Origin: Anaerococcus nagyae
GTDB taxonomy: Bacteria; Bacillota; Clostridia; Tissierellales; Peptoniphilaceae
Direction: 5' to 3'
Length of the DNA stretch: 64,000 nucleotides
Assembly: GCF_017874535.1 (NCBI RefSeq)
Contig: NZ_JAGGLS010000004.1
Coordinates: 98,574-162,573, forward strand
A program made the translations under genes and the position numbers. A model generated the notes under the pieces. That model searched no databases and had not been told where the DNA came from. It worked only from the letters and a program-made list of their open reading frames with translations. Below are positions 9,665 through 19,527 of the stretch, in pieces; positions within the stretch are counted from its first letter, which is position 1; every line of letters begins with the position of its first letter.

Positions 9665-9693
9665 ATTTTACTATAGACTTATTAAAATATCAA
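9665..9693 (-). promoter_or_regulatory. Promoter of rpsB-tsf
   Basis: On the - strand TTGATA (9693-9688), a 17-base spacer and TAAAAT (9670-9665). It lies just past the ftsY stop and leaves a leader of about 100 bases before rpsB, long enough for an autoregulatory structure, though I recognise no known S2 leader motif. Confidence 0.75.
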
Positions 9694-9696
9694 TAG

Positions 9697-10953
9697 TTAA
9701 AACATAGCGTCTACAAAAGATTTAGAATCGAATTTTTCTAAGTTATCAATTCCTTCTCCTAGGCCTATATATTTTACTGGAACATTTAGTTCATATTGAA
9801 GTGGAAATATAATTCCTCCCTTTGCTGTTCCATCCAATTTTGTCAGTATAAGACCAGTAATATCAGTTACATTTTTAAATTCACGCAATTGATTAACTGC
9901 ATTTTGACCAGTAGTAGCATCAAGAACTAGTAAATTTTCACGTGTTGCTGATCCAGCATGACTATCTATGGTTTTATTAATCTTTTCCAACTCTTTCATT
10001 AGATTCTTTTTATTGTGAAGTCTACCTGCTGTATCACAAATTAATACATCAATATCTTTATTTTTAGCAGATTTAATTGCATCAAATATCACTGCTGAAG
10101 GATCAGCTCCTTCGCTATGGGCTATCATTTCTACATTTGCTTTATCAGCCCATTCTCCTAATTGCTCAATAGCTGCTGCTCTAAATGTATCAGCTGCAGC
10201 AAGCATTACAGATTTTCCTTCTTTTTCGAGATTATAAGCTAATTTACCTATTGTTGTAGTTTTACCAACGCCATTTACACCTATAACTAAAATAATAGCT
10301 AATTCATTATTTCTAAAGTTTAAATCGTTATCTAAATTATCACGATCTAGGTGCCTTACCATTATTTCTTCTAGTAATGGATATATTTCATCAGAATCTT
10401 TAATATTTCTTTCATTTATTTCATATCTTAATGAATCAACAATAGCTAAAGTTGTCTCCATGCCTATGTCAGCTGAGATTAGAATGTCTTCTAACTCTTC
10501 ATACATTTCGTCATCAATTTTTACATTAGAAGTAAAAAGATTCTTAATTTGAGAAGAAAATTGATCTCTTGTCTTTAATAAACCATCTCTAAGTTTTCCA
10601 AAGAAACCTTTATTCTCTGATTCTTCATAAGATTGATTATAAATTTCTTCTTTTTTATAATTATTACTTTCTTCATAATTAAAATCACTAGAATTAGTGA
10701 GGTCTTCAGTGGAGATATGATTTGAATCTAAGTTCTCATTATGTTCAGATTCATCATAACTAAATTCTTCTTCAAGATCAGCATTAGATGATTCAAAAAC
10801 TAAAGTTTCTCCACCTTCTAATGGTTTAAAATCTTCTTCATACTCATCTTCAACCTGCCACTCTTCCTCAGCTTCATCATCTTGATATGTTTCTTCTAAA
10901 TATTCTTTCTTATTTTCATCCTCTTTCTTCTTTTTCTTAAAAAAATCAAACAT
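9697..10953 (-). CDS. ftsY: Signal recognition particle receptor FtsY
   Basis: 418 residues. GTPase that docks ribosome-SRP complexes at the membrane. A highly acidic N-terminal A domain (about residues 1-110) precedes the NG domain: G1 GVNGVGKTTTIGKLA near 224, DTFRAAA, DTAGR and TKLDGTAKGG, ending with GLGEGIDNLEKF. Ribosome site AAGGAG before the ATG. Last gene of the gmk-rpoZ-coaBC-priA-ftsY run. Confidence 0.97.
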   Translation of the reverse strand: MFDFFKKKKKEDENKKEYLEETYQDDEAEEEWQVEDEYEEDFKPLEGGETLVFESSNADLEEEFSYDESEHNENLDSNHISTEDLTNSSDFNYEESNNYKKEEIYNQSYEESENKGFFGKLRDGLLKTRDQFSSQIKNLFTSNVKIDDEMYEELEDILISADIGMETTLAIVDSLRYEINERNIKDSDEIYPLLEEIMVRHLDRDNLDNDLNFRNNELAIILVIGVNGVGKTTTIGKLAYNLEKEGKSVMLAAADTFRAAAIEQLGEWADKANVEMIAHSEGADPSAVIFDAIKSAKNKDIDVLICDTAGRLHNKKNLMKELEKINKTIDSHAGSATRENLLVLDATTGQNAVNQLREFKNVTDITGLILTKLDGTAKGGIIFPLQYELNVPVKYIGLGEGIDNLEKFDSKSFVDAMF

Positions 10954-10963
10954 TTAAAACTCC

Positions 10964-13333
10964 TTAATTAATACTTATTGGATTTATAGCTGGTATAAAG
11001 CTCGTGTCCTTATATTTACTTATATACAAATTTTTAAGTTTATTAATTATATATACAACCTGGCTTAAGTCTTTATCTTTAGCTTTAACAATAATATTAT
11101 ACCTATGTTTATTATTAATTCTTGATATTTTGCAAGGATTTGGGCCGATAATCTCAACTTCTAAATATTCTCCTAGATGATTTTTTAAATCAATAGCAAA
11201 TCTTCTTGAAATATCTATTGTTTGAGTTCTAGATTCATTTATAATTTTAATCGTTAATAAGTTTTTAAATGGAGGATAGGAAAAGGCCTGTCTTTCCATG
11301 AGCTCATTTTTATAAAAACTATCGTAATCATTATTCTTAACTGCCTGTATAACAAAATTATCTGGCCTATAACTTTGAATTATTACTTTTCCTTTTTTCT
11401 TATCTCTTCCACTTCTACCTGCAACCTGAGTCAATAATTCAAATGTATTCTCTTGAGATCTAAAATCTCCAACATTTAAACTTAAATCTGCTGAGATTAT
11501 TCCAACCAAAGTAACATTTTTAAAATCAAGTCCTTTAGCTATCATTTGAGTTCCTAATAAGATATCGATCTTTTTTTCTTTCATACCTTTATACATATAT
11601 TCATAAGCAGCTTTATTATTTGATGTCATGCTATCCATTCTAAGAATATTTGCCTTAGGAAATAAATTTCTCACTTCTTCTTCAAGCTTCTCCGTACCTG
11701 CTCCAAATTCTTTTATTTTTTTAGAATGACAATTAGGACAAACTCTAGGTTGTTTTATTGTTCTACCACAATAATGACAAACTAATCTATCTACATTCTT
11801 ATGATAAGTCATGGCTACATCACAAGCTTCACATTTTATGACATAACCACAGGTCCTACAGAAGGTGTAGGAATCATGACCTATTTTGTTTAAAAATAAA
11901 ATGATTTGTTCTTTTTTTTTCAAATTATTATCTATTTCTTCATATAATCTACGACTAATAATTGAATAGTTAGAGTTTTTGAGCTCCTCTTTTAGATCTA
12001 CTATTTCTATATCTGGCATAGAATTATTTATTCTATTTTTTAGATGGATTAGTTGATACTCACCTTCTTCTGCTTTTTTCATAGTATTTATAGAAGGGGT
12101 AGCAGAAGCTAATATAAGATTGCATTTATTATAGTCAGCTCTAAATCTTGCAATTTCATCTGTATGATATTTGGGATCTTTTGAAGAAATATAAGAAACA
12201 TCATGCTCCTCATCAATTATTATTATTCCAAGATTTTTAAAAGGGGCAAATATAGCAGATCTCGCACCTATAACTATTTTAACTTCCCCATTATTTATCA
12301 TCCTCCATTGATCAAACCTTTCTGAAGCTGTCAATCCAGAATGAATTATAGCAATTCTTTCATTAAATCTACCCTTAAATCTTTCAATGGTTTGCGGTGT
12401 AAGTGAAATTTCTGGAACTAAAATAATTGCCTCTTGTCCTCTTTTTATAACTTCTTCCACCATTTGTAGAAATATTTCCGTTTTACCTGATCCGGTTACT
12501 CCAAATAATAAGAATTGTCCTTTAGGATTAGCTTTTATAATATTAAAAGCATTGTCTTGATCATTATTTAAGGAAAATTTTTGGTAAGGATTGTATGAGA
12601 TATCTAATTCTTTGTTTCTTTCTTGCTTAGATACTTTTATAAATCCCTTATTTATAAGTGACTTAAAACTTGATCTAGGTGCATTTGTTTTACTAAGTAA
12701 TTCACTTACTTTTATTTTTCCATTAGCTTTTAAATAATCTATTATTTCAGCCTGTTTTTTTGCATTTTTAGTTAAGTTAATACTTATATCGTCTACTAAT
12801 TCCACATATTCGTCATATTTTACAGTTTGAGTATCTTTAGTATCGTAATACACACCTATTTCATTTTTTTTAACAAGATTTAAAACTTTATCTTTTATGT
12901 CCCCAAATTTATTTATTATGTCAGACATCTGACGCTTTTTATTTAGATAATTAGAGAGATCTCCATCTATCATTTTTTTATTATAGTAATATATTTTAAC
13001 ATTTTTAATATCTGTTGGAGGCATAACTTGTTTTATCGAAGCTTGTATTGGAGACATATAATTTTTGCTCATAAAAAAAGCTAATTTCATAAGTTCATCT
13101 GAAATTAGTCTATTATCATCAATAATATCTAAAATATCTTTTATCTCATAACTTGCATCGATATTTTCTATTATTTCATAAACAAAAGCAACGCTAGTCT
13201 TATTTCCTTTGCCAAAAGGAACTAAGACTCTCATTGCTATATCTATTTTCTTATTGAATTTTTCTGGTATATGATAAGTAAAACTACGATTTAAAAATCT
13301 ACTTTTACTATCAATTATTACTTTTGCGTAAAT
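10964..13333 (-). CDS. priA: Primosomal protein N' (replication restart helicase PriA)
   Basis: About 789 residues with the start proposed here. Superfamily 2 helicase: FGVTGSGKTEIFLQ (Walker A), IIIDEEHD (DEEH box), eight zinc-binding cysteines between CRTCGYVIKCEAC and CHYCGRTIKQPRVCPNC, and LGTQMIAKGLDFKNV. The first in-frame ATG (13234) would remove about 33 residues that clearly belong to PriA, including YAKVIIDSKSRFLNRSFTYH and the following IPE. Between that ATG and the upstream in-frame TAA (13346-13348) there is no ATG, GTG or TTG. The best initiator is ATT at 13333 (or 13336), behind AGGTGAT formed by the end of coaBC. Identity is sure; the start is an inference. Confidence 0.93.
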   Translation of the reverse strand: MYAKVIIDSKSRFLNRSFTYHIPEKFNKKIDIAMRVLVPFGKGNKTSVAFVYEIIENIDASYEIKDILDIIDDNRLISDELMKLAFFMSKNYMSPIQASIKQVMPPTDIKNVKIYYYNKKMIDGDLSNYLNKKRQMSDIINKFGDIKDKVLNLVKKNEIGVYYDTKDTQTVKYDEYVELVDDISINLTKNAKKQAEIIDYLKANGKIKVSELLSKTNAPRSSFKSLINKGFIKVSKQERNKELDISYNPYQKFSLNNDQDNAFNIIKANPKGQFLLFGVTGSGKTEIFLQMVEEVIKRGQEAIILVPEISLTPQTIERFKGRFNERIAIIHSGLTASERFDQWRMINNGEVKIVIGARSAIFAPFKNLGIIIIDEEHDVSYISSKDPKYHTDEIARFRADYNKCNLILASATPSINTMKKAEEGEYQLIHLKNRINNSMPDIEIVDLKEELKNSNYSIISRRLYEEIDNNLKKKEQIILFLNKIGHDSYTFCRTCGYVIKCEACDVAMTYHKNVDRLVCHYCGRTIKQPRVCPNCHSKKIKEFGAGTEKLEEEVRNLFPKANILRMDSMTSNNKAAYEYMYKGMKEKKIDILLGTQMIAKGLDFKNVTLVGIISADLSLNVGDFRSQENTFELLTQVAGRSGRDKKKGKVIIQSYRPDNFVIQAVKNNDYDSFYKNELMERQAFSYPPFKNLLTIKIINESRTQTIDISRRFAIDLKNHLGEYLEVEIIGPNPCKISRINNKHRYNIIVKAKDKDLSQVVYIINKLKNLYISKYKDTSFIPAINPISIN

Positions 13334-13337
13334 AATA

Positions 13338-14510
13338 TCACCTAATTAAGTTTAGTATTTCGTTAGCTAATTCTTTTTTACTCATTATCTCTAGATCTTT
13401 TACACCATCTTTTGATATAAAACTTGCTACATTAGTATCTGTATTAAATCCTGCACCTTCTTTTTTTAGATCATTAGCTACAATATAATCAGCATTTTTA
13501 ACATTTAATTTTTTATTTGCATTTTCTATCAAATCATCTGTTTCAGCAGCAAATCCAATAATAGTCTGATCTTTTTTCTTACTACCAAAATATTTTAGTA
13601 TGTCTAAATTTTCTATAAATTCAAAATTTATAGATTCTCCAGATTTTTTTATCTTTCTATCACTTACCGTGCTAGGTCTATAATCAACAGGAGCCGCAGC
13701 CATAATAAGAGCACTTGCATCATCGAAGTTTTCTTCAATAGCATTTTTCATCTCTTCATTTGTTTTAACTTCTATTTTATTAATACCATTAATTTCAAAA
13801 GGATTAACAGGACCTGATACTAAAGTAACATCTGCTCCTCTTTTTTTTGCCTCATTAGCAATATTATACCCCATTTTACCACTAGAGTGATTTGTTATGT
13901 ATCTTACATAATCAATTGGTTCAATAGTAGGACCAGCTGATACTATTATTTTTTTACCAACAAGATCTTTATCAGTAAAATAATCTTCCAAATATTTAAC
14001 TATATTTTTCGGCTCTTCCATACGACCATCACCAACAGTATTACAAGCTAGGACACCAGATTCTGGAGCTATAACTTTTACCCCATATTCTCTTAAAGTC
14101 TGAAGATTTCTTTGAGTTGCTGGATTTAAAAGCATCTGTGTGTTCATAGAAGGAGCTATAATAACATCTTTTTGACAGGCTAAATATGAAGCAATTAAAA
14201 AGTTATCTGCTATACCATTTGCCATTTTACCAATAGTACTAGCTGATGTAGGTGCAATAAGCATAAGGTCTGCCCACTTTGGTAATTCTATGTGGTGAAC
14301 TTCTTCATGATGGCCTTCCCACATATCTGAATAAACTAAACCCTTAGCCATTGTTTCAAAAGTTACAGGTCTTACAAACTCTTTAGCAGATTCTGTCATT
14401 ATGACTTTAATATTTACATTCTTTTTAACTAATCTAGAACAAAGTTCCAGTGTTTTGTAACAAGCAATGCCACCAGAAACACCTAATAAAATATTTTTAT
14501 TATCAATCAT
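13338..14510 (-). CDS. coaBC: Bifunctional phosphopantothenoylcysteine decarboxylase/synthase
   Basis: 390 residues. Two steps of coenzyme A synthesis. The N-terminal CoaC flavoprotein half has GVSGGIACYK, the substrate/active-site stretch APSMNTQM and the catalytic-Cys region LACNTVGDGRM; the C-terminal CoaB half has VSAGPTIEPIDYVRYITNHSSGKMG and the dinucleotide site around AAAPVDYRP. The start overlaps the end of rpoZ by four bases. Confidence 0.97.
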   Translation of the reverse strand: MIDNKNILLGVSGGIACYKTLELCSRLVKKNVNIKVIMTESAKEFVRPVTFETMAKGLVYSDMWEGHHEEVHHIELPKWADLMLIAPTSASTIGKMANGIADNFLIASYLACQKDVIIAPSMNTQMLLNPATQRNLQTLREYGVKVIAPESGVLACNTVGDGRMEEPKNIVKYLEDYFTDKDLVGKKIIVSAGPTIEPIDYVRYITNHSSGKMGYNIANEAKKRGADVTLVSGPVNPFEINGINKIEVKTNEEMKNAIEENFDDASALIMAAAPVDYRPSTVSDRKIKKSGESINFEFIENLDILKYFGSKKKDQTIIGFAAETDDLIENANKKLNVKNADYIVANDLKKEGAGFNTDTNVASFISKDGVKDLEIMSKKELANEILNLIR

Positions 14511-14692
14511 TTTTTTCTTACTTGACCTTCTACAACTTCATTTAAAGCTTGTGTTACAGGTTTTGCTTCTACTTTTTTTGTAAGAGGAGCTGAGCCACTT
14601 ACAATTCTTCTAGCCCTTTTTGATACCATCATACATATATCATATCTACTTGGACTAATCTCTGATAATTCTTTAAAAGATGGATTATTCAT
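14507..14692 (-). CDS. rpoZ: RNA polymerase omega subunit
   Basis: 61 residues, small even for omega. The signature SRYDICMMVSKRARRI is followed by KPVTQALNEVVEGQV. It aids assembly of the RNA polymerase beta' subunit. Sits between gmk and coaBC with overlaps on both sides, the standard Firmicute order. Confidence 0.95.
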   Translation of the reverse strand: MNNPSFKELSEISPSRYDICMMVSKRARRIVSGSAPLTKKVEAKPVTQALNEVVEGQVRKK

Positions 14693-15296
14693 CTAAGATC
14701 TCCTTTATATCAAAATCTTCTTCTCTAAAAACTTTATGTTTTTCAGCATTAATTATTTCATTTACAGAGTTAATAGCGGTATTAATATGATCATTTACAA
14801 CTAAATAATCATAATATTTAATATACTCTAACTCTCTTCTTGCATTTTTCATTCTAAGGTTAATGTCATTTTCTGTTTCTGTCCCACGACCGACAATTCG
14901 ATTTTTAAGTTCTGATAAGCTAGGGGGCGCTAAAAATATGAAGACGGCATTGTCAGTATTCTTTTTTACATTAACAGCACCTTGAACATCTATTTCAAGA
15001 ACGACAATTTTACCATCATTAATCTTATTTTCTACAAATTCCTTTGGAGTTCCATAATAATTATTATGTACATGAGCATATTCCAAAAACTGATCATCAT
15101 CAATCATTTGTTTAAATTCTTCATGAGACTTATAAAAATAGCTTACACCTTCTATTTCTCCATCTCTCTTATCACGAGTTGTTGCAGATACAGAATAAAC
15201 TAAATTTTTTTGAGTATTCATCAAGTCGTGAAGAACTGTACCCTTACCTACTCCAGATGGTCCAGATATAACTAATAAAAAACCTTTCTTCATCAC
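14685..15296 (-). CDS. gmk: Guanylate kinase
   Basis: 203 residues. Converts GMP to GDP. P-loop SGPSGVGKGT at residues 11-20, SATTRDKRDGEIEGVSYFY substrate region, VLEIDVQGAVNVK. First gene of the - strand operon; divergent from rqcH across an 81-base gap that must hold both promoters. Confidence 0.97.
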   Translation of the reverse strand: MMKKGFLLVISGPSGVGKGTVLHDLMNTQKNLVYSVSATTRDKRDGEIEGVSYFYKSHEEFKQMIDDDQFLEYAHVHNNYYGTPKEFVENKINDGKIVVLEIDVQGAVNVKKNTDNAVFIFLAPPSLSELKNRIVGRGTETENDINLRMKNARRELEYIKYYDYLVVNDHINTAINSVNEIINAEKHKVFREEDFDIKEILDE

Positions 15297-15377
15297 GCCT
15301 CCTTATTATATTTATTTTACTTTTAAGGACCCTTATTACAAGTAGCTTTTATAGTATAGTATTTAAGAGGTGAAAAT

Positions 15378-17120
15378 ATGAGTTATGATGGAATAGTAAC
15401 AAGAAAAGTAGTAAATGAAATTAGAGAAAAACTTTTAGGAGGTAAAATTCAAAAAATTACTCAACCTTCTAAAAATGATATAGTGTTAAATGTTTATTCT
15501 ATGGGCAAAAGTTATAAATTACTTTTAAGTGCCAATAATAATGAAGCGAGAATAAATTTGACTCAAAAAAAATATGAAAATCCAGATATTCCACCAAATT
15601 TTACTATGGTTTTAAGAAAACATATTAACCAAGCCAAAATAATTGACATAATTCAGAAAGATTTGGATAGGGTTGTAATTTTTTCTATAAGTTCTATTGA
15701 TGAAATGGGTTTTGATACAAGCAAAAAACTCATAGTGGAAATCATGGGTAAGTATTCTAATATAATACTAGTTGATGATAATTATAAAGTTATTGACTCT
15801 ATAAAAAGAGTAAATGAAAATATGTCATCAATCAGACAAATTTTACCAGGTGTAAAATATGAATTTGTTGATAATGATAAATATGATATTACAGATGAAT
15901 CATTTGATTATGACATAAAAAAGTTAGATCAGAAATTATCTGACAGTACTAGACCTGATAAAATATTTCATAAAACATACACTGGTTTCTCACCTATCGT
16001 TGGAAAAGAACTGATTTATAGAGCTGGAATTGATTCTAGAATAAATTGGGGGTTAGTTAGTGAATCAGAAAAAGATAGATTAAATAATCTATTATATGAA
16101 TTAAGAGATGAGATAATTAATGGTAATCTTAAGAGCTTTACTTATAGTGATGATAAAAAGATAAAAGAATTCCATACAATAAAGCTATCACATTTAGATT
16201 TTAAGGAAAAGTCTTACTCAACTATGAGTGAATCTATCGAAGAATTTTATAATATAAATAAATCTCATGACAGACTTAATCAAATAAAAACAAGTCTTAT
16301 AAAAAAAATAAACTCTCATATAAAGAATACAAATAAGAAACTAAATATTTTAAGTAATAATATTCTCCAAGAATCAAAAATAGAAGGTCTACGAAAAAAT
16401 GGTGACTTATTATCTGCGAATGTTCATAAAATTAGTAAGGGAGATAATAAAATAGTATTAGATGATTTTTATGACAATAATAAAAAAATAGAAATAAAAT
16501 TAGATCCTACTAAAACTCCATGGGAAAATACTGAAAACTATTATACCAAAGCCAAAAAGATTAAAAATTCTGTAGATTATGCAAAAAAAGATATTCCTAG
16601 ACAAAATGATTATTTAGAATACTTAAATCAACTATGTGATTTTATAAATAGATCTCAAAGTATTGAAGATCTAAATGACATAAGAGATGAAATGATAGAA
16701 AATAACTTAATTAAAAAAAGTCACAAACACAAAATTAAAAATAAAAAATCAAAGCCATATCATTATAAAACAAAAAACGGTTCTGATATCTATGTTGGTA
16801 AAAATAGTAAGCAAAATGACTATATAACACTTAAATTAGCCAACAAAGATGACTTATGGTTTCATGTAAAGGATGTTCCTGGAAGTCATGTTATACTAAG
16901 AAGTGATAATATAAATGATGAAGATATAAATATAGCATCATATTTAGCAGCTGTAAATTCATCAATATCCTCCGATAATAAAATTAATATTGACTACACA
17001 GAAAAAAAGAATGTGAATAAAGCTAAGGGCGCAAAACCAGGCATGGTATATTATGAAAATTTCTCAACTATAACTATTGACACTAATTTAAAAGTAAGTG
17101 ATAAATACAAAGAAATATAA
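15378..17120 (+). CDS. rqcH: Rqc2-like ribosome quality-control protein RqcH (NFACT family)
   Basis: 580 residues. NFACT-N at the start (YDGIVTRKVVNEIREKLLGG), a coiled-coil middle region (about 290-330 and 370-440) and a C-terminal NFACT-R domain with KTKNGSDIYVGKNSKQND and DLWFHVKDVPGSHVIL. These proteins bind obstructed 50S subunits and add C-terminal Ala tails to stalled chains; older annotations call them fibronectin-binding proteins. Ribosome site GAGGTG. Single-gene unit. Confidence 0.93.
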   Translation: MSYDGIVTRKVVNEIREKLLGGKIQKITQPSKNDIVLNVYSMGKSYKLLLSANNNEARINLTQKKYENPDIPPNFTMVLRKHINQAKIIDIIQKDLDRVVIFSISSIDEMGFDTSKKLIVEIMGKYSNIILVDDNYKVIDSIKRVNENMSSIRQILPGVKYEFVDNDKYDITDESFDYDIKKLDQKLSDSTRPDKIFHKTYTGFSPIVGKELIYRAGIDSRINWGLVSESEKDRLNNLLYELRDEIINGNLKSFTYSDDKKIKEFHTIKLSHLDFKEKSYSTMSESIEEFYNINKSHDRLNQIKTSLIKKINSHIKNTNKKLNILSNNILQESKIEGLRKNGDLLSANVHKISKGDNKIVLDDFYDNNKKIEIKLDPTKTPWENTENYYTKAKKIKNSVDYAKKDIPRQNDYLEYLNQLCDFINRSQSIEDLNDIRDEMIENNLIKKSHKHKIKNKKSKPYHYKTKNGSDIYVGKNSKQNDYITLKLANKDDLWFHVKDVPGSHVILRSDNINDEDINIASYLAAVNSSISSDNKINIDYTEKKNVNKAKGAKPGMVYYENFSTITIDTNLKVSDKYKEI

Positions 17121-17152
17121 AAACCGGACCTTTATTTCAAGTTCCGGTTTTA
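17119..17152. terminator. Bidirectional terminator between rqcH and hup
   Basis: An AACCGGA/TCCGGTT stem with flanking A and T tracts lies between the convergent stops of rqcH and hup, so it can serve both strands. Confidence 0.85.
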
Positions 17153-17163
17153 TTTTCATTAAA

Positions 17164-17442
17164 TTATTTATTAACTGCTTCTTTTAAAGTTTTTCCAGCT
17201 TTGAATACTGGTGCTTTGCTTGCAGGTATTTTTATAACTTCATCAGGTTTTCTTGGGTTTCTTCCTTCACGAGCTTTTCTATCTCTTGTTTCGAAAGTAC
17301 CAAAACCTACTAATTGAACTTTTTCCCCTTCAGTTAAAGTTTCTGTAATTGTCTCTATCATTGCATTTAGTGCTTTTTCAGAATCGCTTTTTTTAAGTCC
17401 ACTTTTTTCTGAAATACTAACTAATAATTCTGATTTATTCAT
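17164..17442 (-). CDS. hup: DNA-binding protein HU
   Basis: 92 residues. Nucleoid-associated HU/IHF family: MNKSELLVSISEKSGL at the N-terminus, VGFGTFETRDRKAREGRNPR in the DNA-binding arm, and KTLKEAVN at the end. Ribosome site GGAGG. Monocistronic, with a terminator directly downstream. Confidence 0.97.
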   Translation of the reverse strand: MNKSELLVSISEKSGLKKSDSEKALNAMIETITETLTEGEKVQLVGFGTFETRDRKAREGRNPRKPDEVIKIPASKAPVFKAGKTLKEAVNK

Positions 17443-17525
17443 ATTTCCTCCTATAAATCAATAATTAATTCTGTTTAACTCTAATCTTGATTATACAAAA
17501 TAATTTTAGGTTTTTCAAGCATTTG

Positions 17526-18425
17526 TTAAATAAAAACCCTGATTTTAGACTTCTTTACCAGCTTATTAAGATATTCTTCATACTTTTCTTTTAAATATAT
17601 ATCCTTAGTTTTTAATAATAGTTCATTTTCATTATCGTTATAGGAATTAACCATTAATATCATATATTTATTATCAAATGAAAATACATTACTAACATTA
17701 TTTTTCTCTTTTATTTTTGATTCTTTTAATAAATGATCATCTTCATATACAAAATCAGAGTTGATTATATCATAATTTTTAATAGATTTATTTAAAAATC
17801 CTTTAAAATCTTCAGAAGAATTAATTTGTTTTCTAATTTTATTAGCTAAATTTTCATCATCAAATACTAACACGTTATATTTATATTGTCTTTGATATTT
17901 ATCATTACTTTTATAAAATTCAAGTATATCACTATCTTTTATATCATTATTACTCAAAAAGTAGTCATAGTGTTGCTTTCTAATTGAATCATTATACAAA
18001 ATATCATTAAAATTACTTTCACTTACTTCTAGAGCAGCTACATTTGCTTTTAATGATTCTTTTCCTCCAAGGCTTTTCTCTAAATCATTTCTTATAGAAC
18101 TTGCTATATTATCATCCACTTTTATTTTATTTTGTTTTAAATCATTTATCATCACTTGATCTTTTATCAAGGAATCTACAAGTTCTTTTTGAAGAATGTC
18201 ATTATTGCTTTTGCCTCTTTGCACTTCTTTTTCTAAATAATCTTCGCCATACTCCTGAGTATAAAACTTTTGATAAAATTCCAGCTCTTCAGTATAAGTT
18301 TCTTTGCTTATGGGATTACCATCGACAATAGCTATATTATTTGTATAATTATCTTTTTTACCGCAAGCATTTAAAGTTAAAACTAAGCTTAAAATTAAGC
18401 TAGTTTTAATTATCTTTGCTCTCAT
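17526..18425 (-). CDS. SurA/PrsA-like lipoprotein with degenerate PPIase region
   Basis: 299 residues. A signal peptide with lipobox LNAC puts the mature protein on the outer face of the membrane. The N-terminal half resembles SurA_N/PrsA chaperone regions ([17 protein letters not shown]). Where the neighbouring PrsA has a clear parvulin domain, this one has only a divergent stretch ([24 protein letters not shown]) and no recognisable GxLG motif. It overlaps the upstream prsA by 20 bases. Likely a non-catalytic chaperone paralogue; function inferred. Confidence 0.75.
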   Translation of the reverse strand: MRAKIIKTSLILSLVLTLNACGKKDNYTNNIAIVDGNPISKETYTEELEFYQKFYTQEYGEDYLEKEVQRGKSNNDILQKELVDSLIKDQVMINDLKQNKIKVDDNIASSIRNDLEKSLGGKESLKANVAALEVSESNFNDILYNDSIRKQHYDYFLSNNDIKDSDILEFYKSNDKYQRQYKYNVLVFDDENLANKIRKQINSSEDFKGFLNKSIKNYDIINSDFVYEDDHLLKESKIKEKNNVSNVFSFDNKYMILMVNSYNDNENELLLKTKDIYLKEKYEEYLNKLVKKSKIRVFI

Positions 18426-19527
18426 TTTCTTTTACTTCATCTTTATCAGATTTTTCTTCATCAATTACTTTTTCTTCAGAATCATCTTTTTTATCAGATT
18501 TTTCTTTATCGGTTGCTTTTTCTTTAGAATCTTCTTTTGTTTTATCTGATGTAGGTTCATCACTTTTTTCTTCTTTATCTGCATCTTCAGTTACTATATC
18601 AGCATTATCATTTAATTCTGTAATATAATCTTTGTATTTTTTCTCTTGTAAAGTGGATTTTATTTCATCTTTAGAATCTTCAAAAGAATTAATTACCTTA
18701 TTAACCTTAATAATATGCCATCCAAATTGTGTTTTAACAGGATCGCTAATTTCTCCTTCTTTCATAGAAAATGCTTTATCTTCAAATTCAGCAACCATTT
18801 GTCCTTTACCAAATTCACCTAATTTTCCACCTTCAGAAGCGTTAGCTGTATCTTTAGAGTATTCTTTAGCAAGAGCTGCAAAATCTTCTCCATTATCAAG
18901 CTTTGCTTTTACTTCCTTTGCAGTTTTTTCATCTTCTACTAATATATGAGATGCATCTATTTTACTAAAATCATCTTTATTTTCATCATAGTATTTTTTA
19001 ATTTCATCATCTGTAACTTTATGATTTTCATCAAACCATTCTTTATGTTTTTGGTACATTAAATCTTTTTTTACAGTATCCTTAAACTTATCGACATCCA
19101 TATTATAGTCATCAAGCATTTTATCAAATTTACTTTCTCCACCCATTCTATTAACTGTTTCCATAAAAGCATCAGAGACTTCTTTATCGCTTACTTTTAT
19201 GTCATTTTTATCTAAGTCATCTGATATTAATCTATCTTGAACCATCATTTGAACTATAGATGACTTTAATCCTTGTTGGCTAGCGAGCATAGATCCATAA
19301 AATGAAATTTCTTTTTTATAATCATCTTTGCTTATTTTATCTCCATTGATTGTAGCTACAGTATCATCTGGAAGTTTTGACTCTTTTTTCTTATCAGAAT
19401 CTTTGCTTTCTACAGCTTCAGTCTTATTAGTATCATTGTTACCATTCTTAGCTGAGTTGTTATCACAAGCAGCAAAAAGCATAGAACTTGCAAGCATTAT
19501 TGTTAATAGTTTATTTGTCTTCTTCAT
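18406..19527 (-). CDS. prsA: Foldase lipoprotein PrsA (parvulin peptidyl-prolyl isomerase)
   Basis: 373 residues. Signal peptide with lipobox FAAC, a SurA_N-like region ([14 protein letters not shown]), a complete parvulin domain ([28 protein letters not shown], and [12 protein letters not shown]), then a low-complexity Lys/Asp/Glu/Ser tail of about 60 residues. PrsA helps exported proteins fold outside the membrane. It overlaps the mfd stop by 17 bases and the downstream paralogue by 20, so all three genes are probably cotranscribed. Confidence 0.9.
   Translation of the reverse strand: MKKTNKLLTIMLASSMLFAACDNNSAKNGNNDTNKTEAVESKDSDKKKESKLPDDTVATINGDKISKDDYKKEISFYGSMLASQQGLKSSIVQMMVQDRLISDDLDKNDIKVSDKEVSDAFMETVNRMGGESKFDKMLDDYNMDVDKFKDTVKKDLMYQKHKEWFDENHKVTDDEIKKYYDENKDDFSKIDASHILVEDEKTAKEVKAKLDNGEDFAALAKEYSKDTANASEGGKLGEFGKGQMVAEFEDKAFSMKEGEISDPVKTQFGWHIIKVNKVINSFEDSKDEIKSTLQEKKYKDYITELNDNADIVTEDADKEEKSDEPTSDKTKEDSKEKATDKEKSDKKDDSEEKVIDEEKSDKDEVKENESKDN

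Noticed and set aside
18416..18949. Ser/Phe-rich ORFs on the + strand opposite prsA
   Set aside because: They mirror the Lys/Glu/Asp-rich prsA coding sequence, have no ribosome site and resemble no family.
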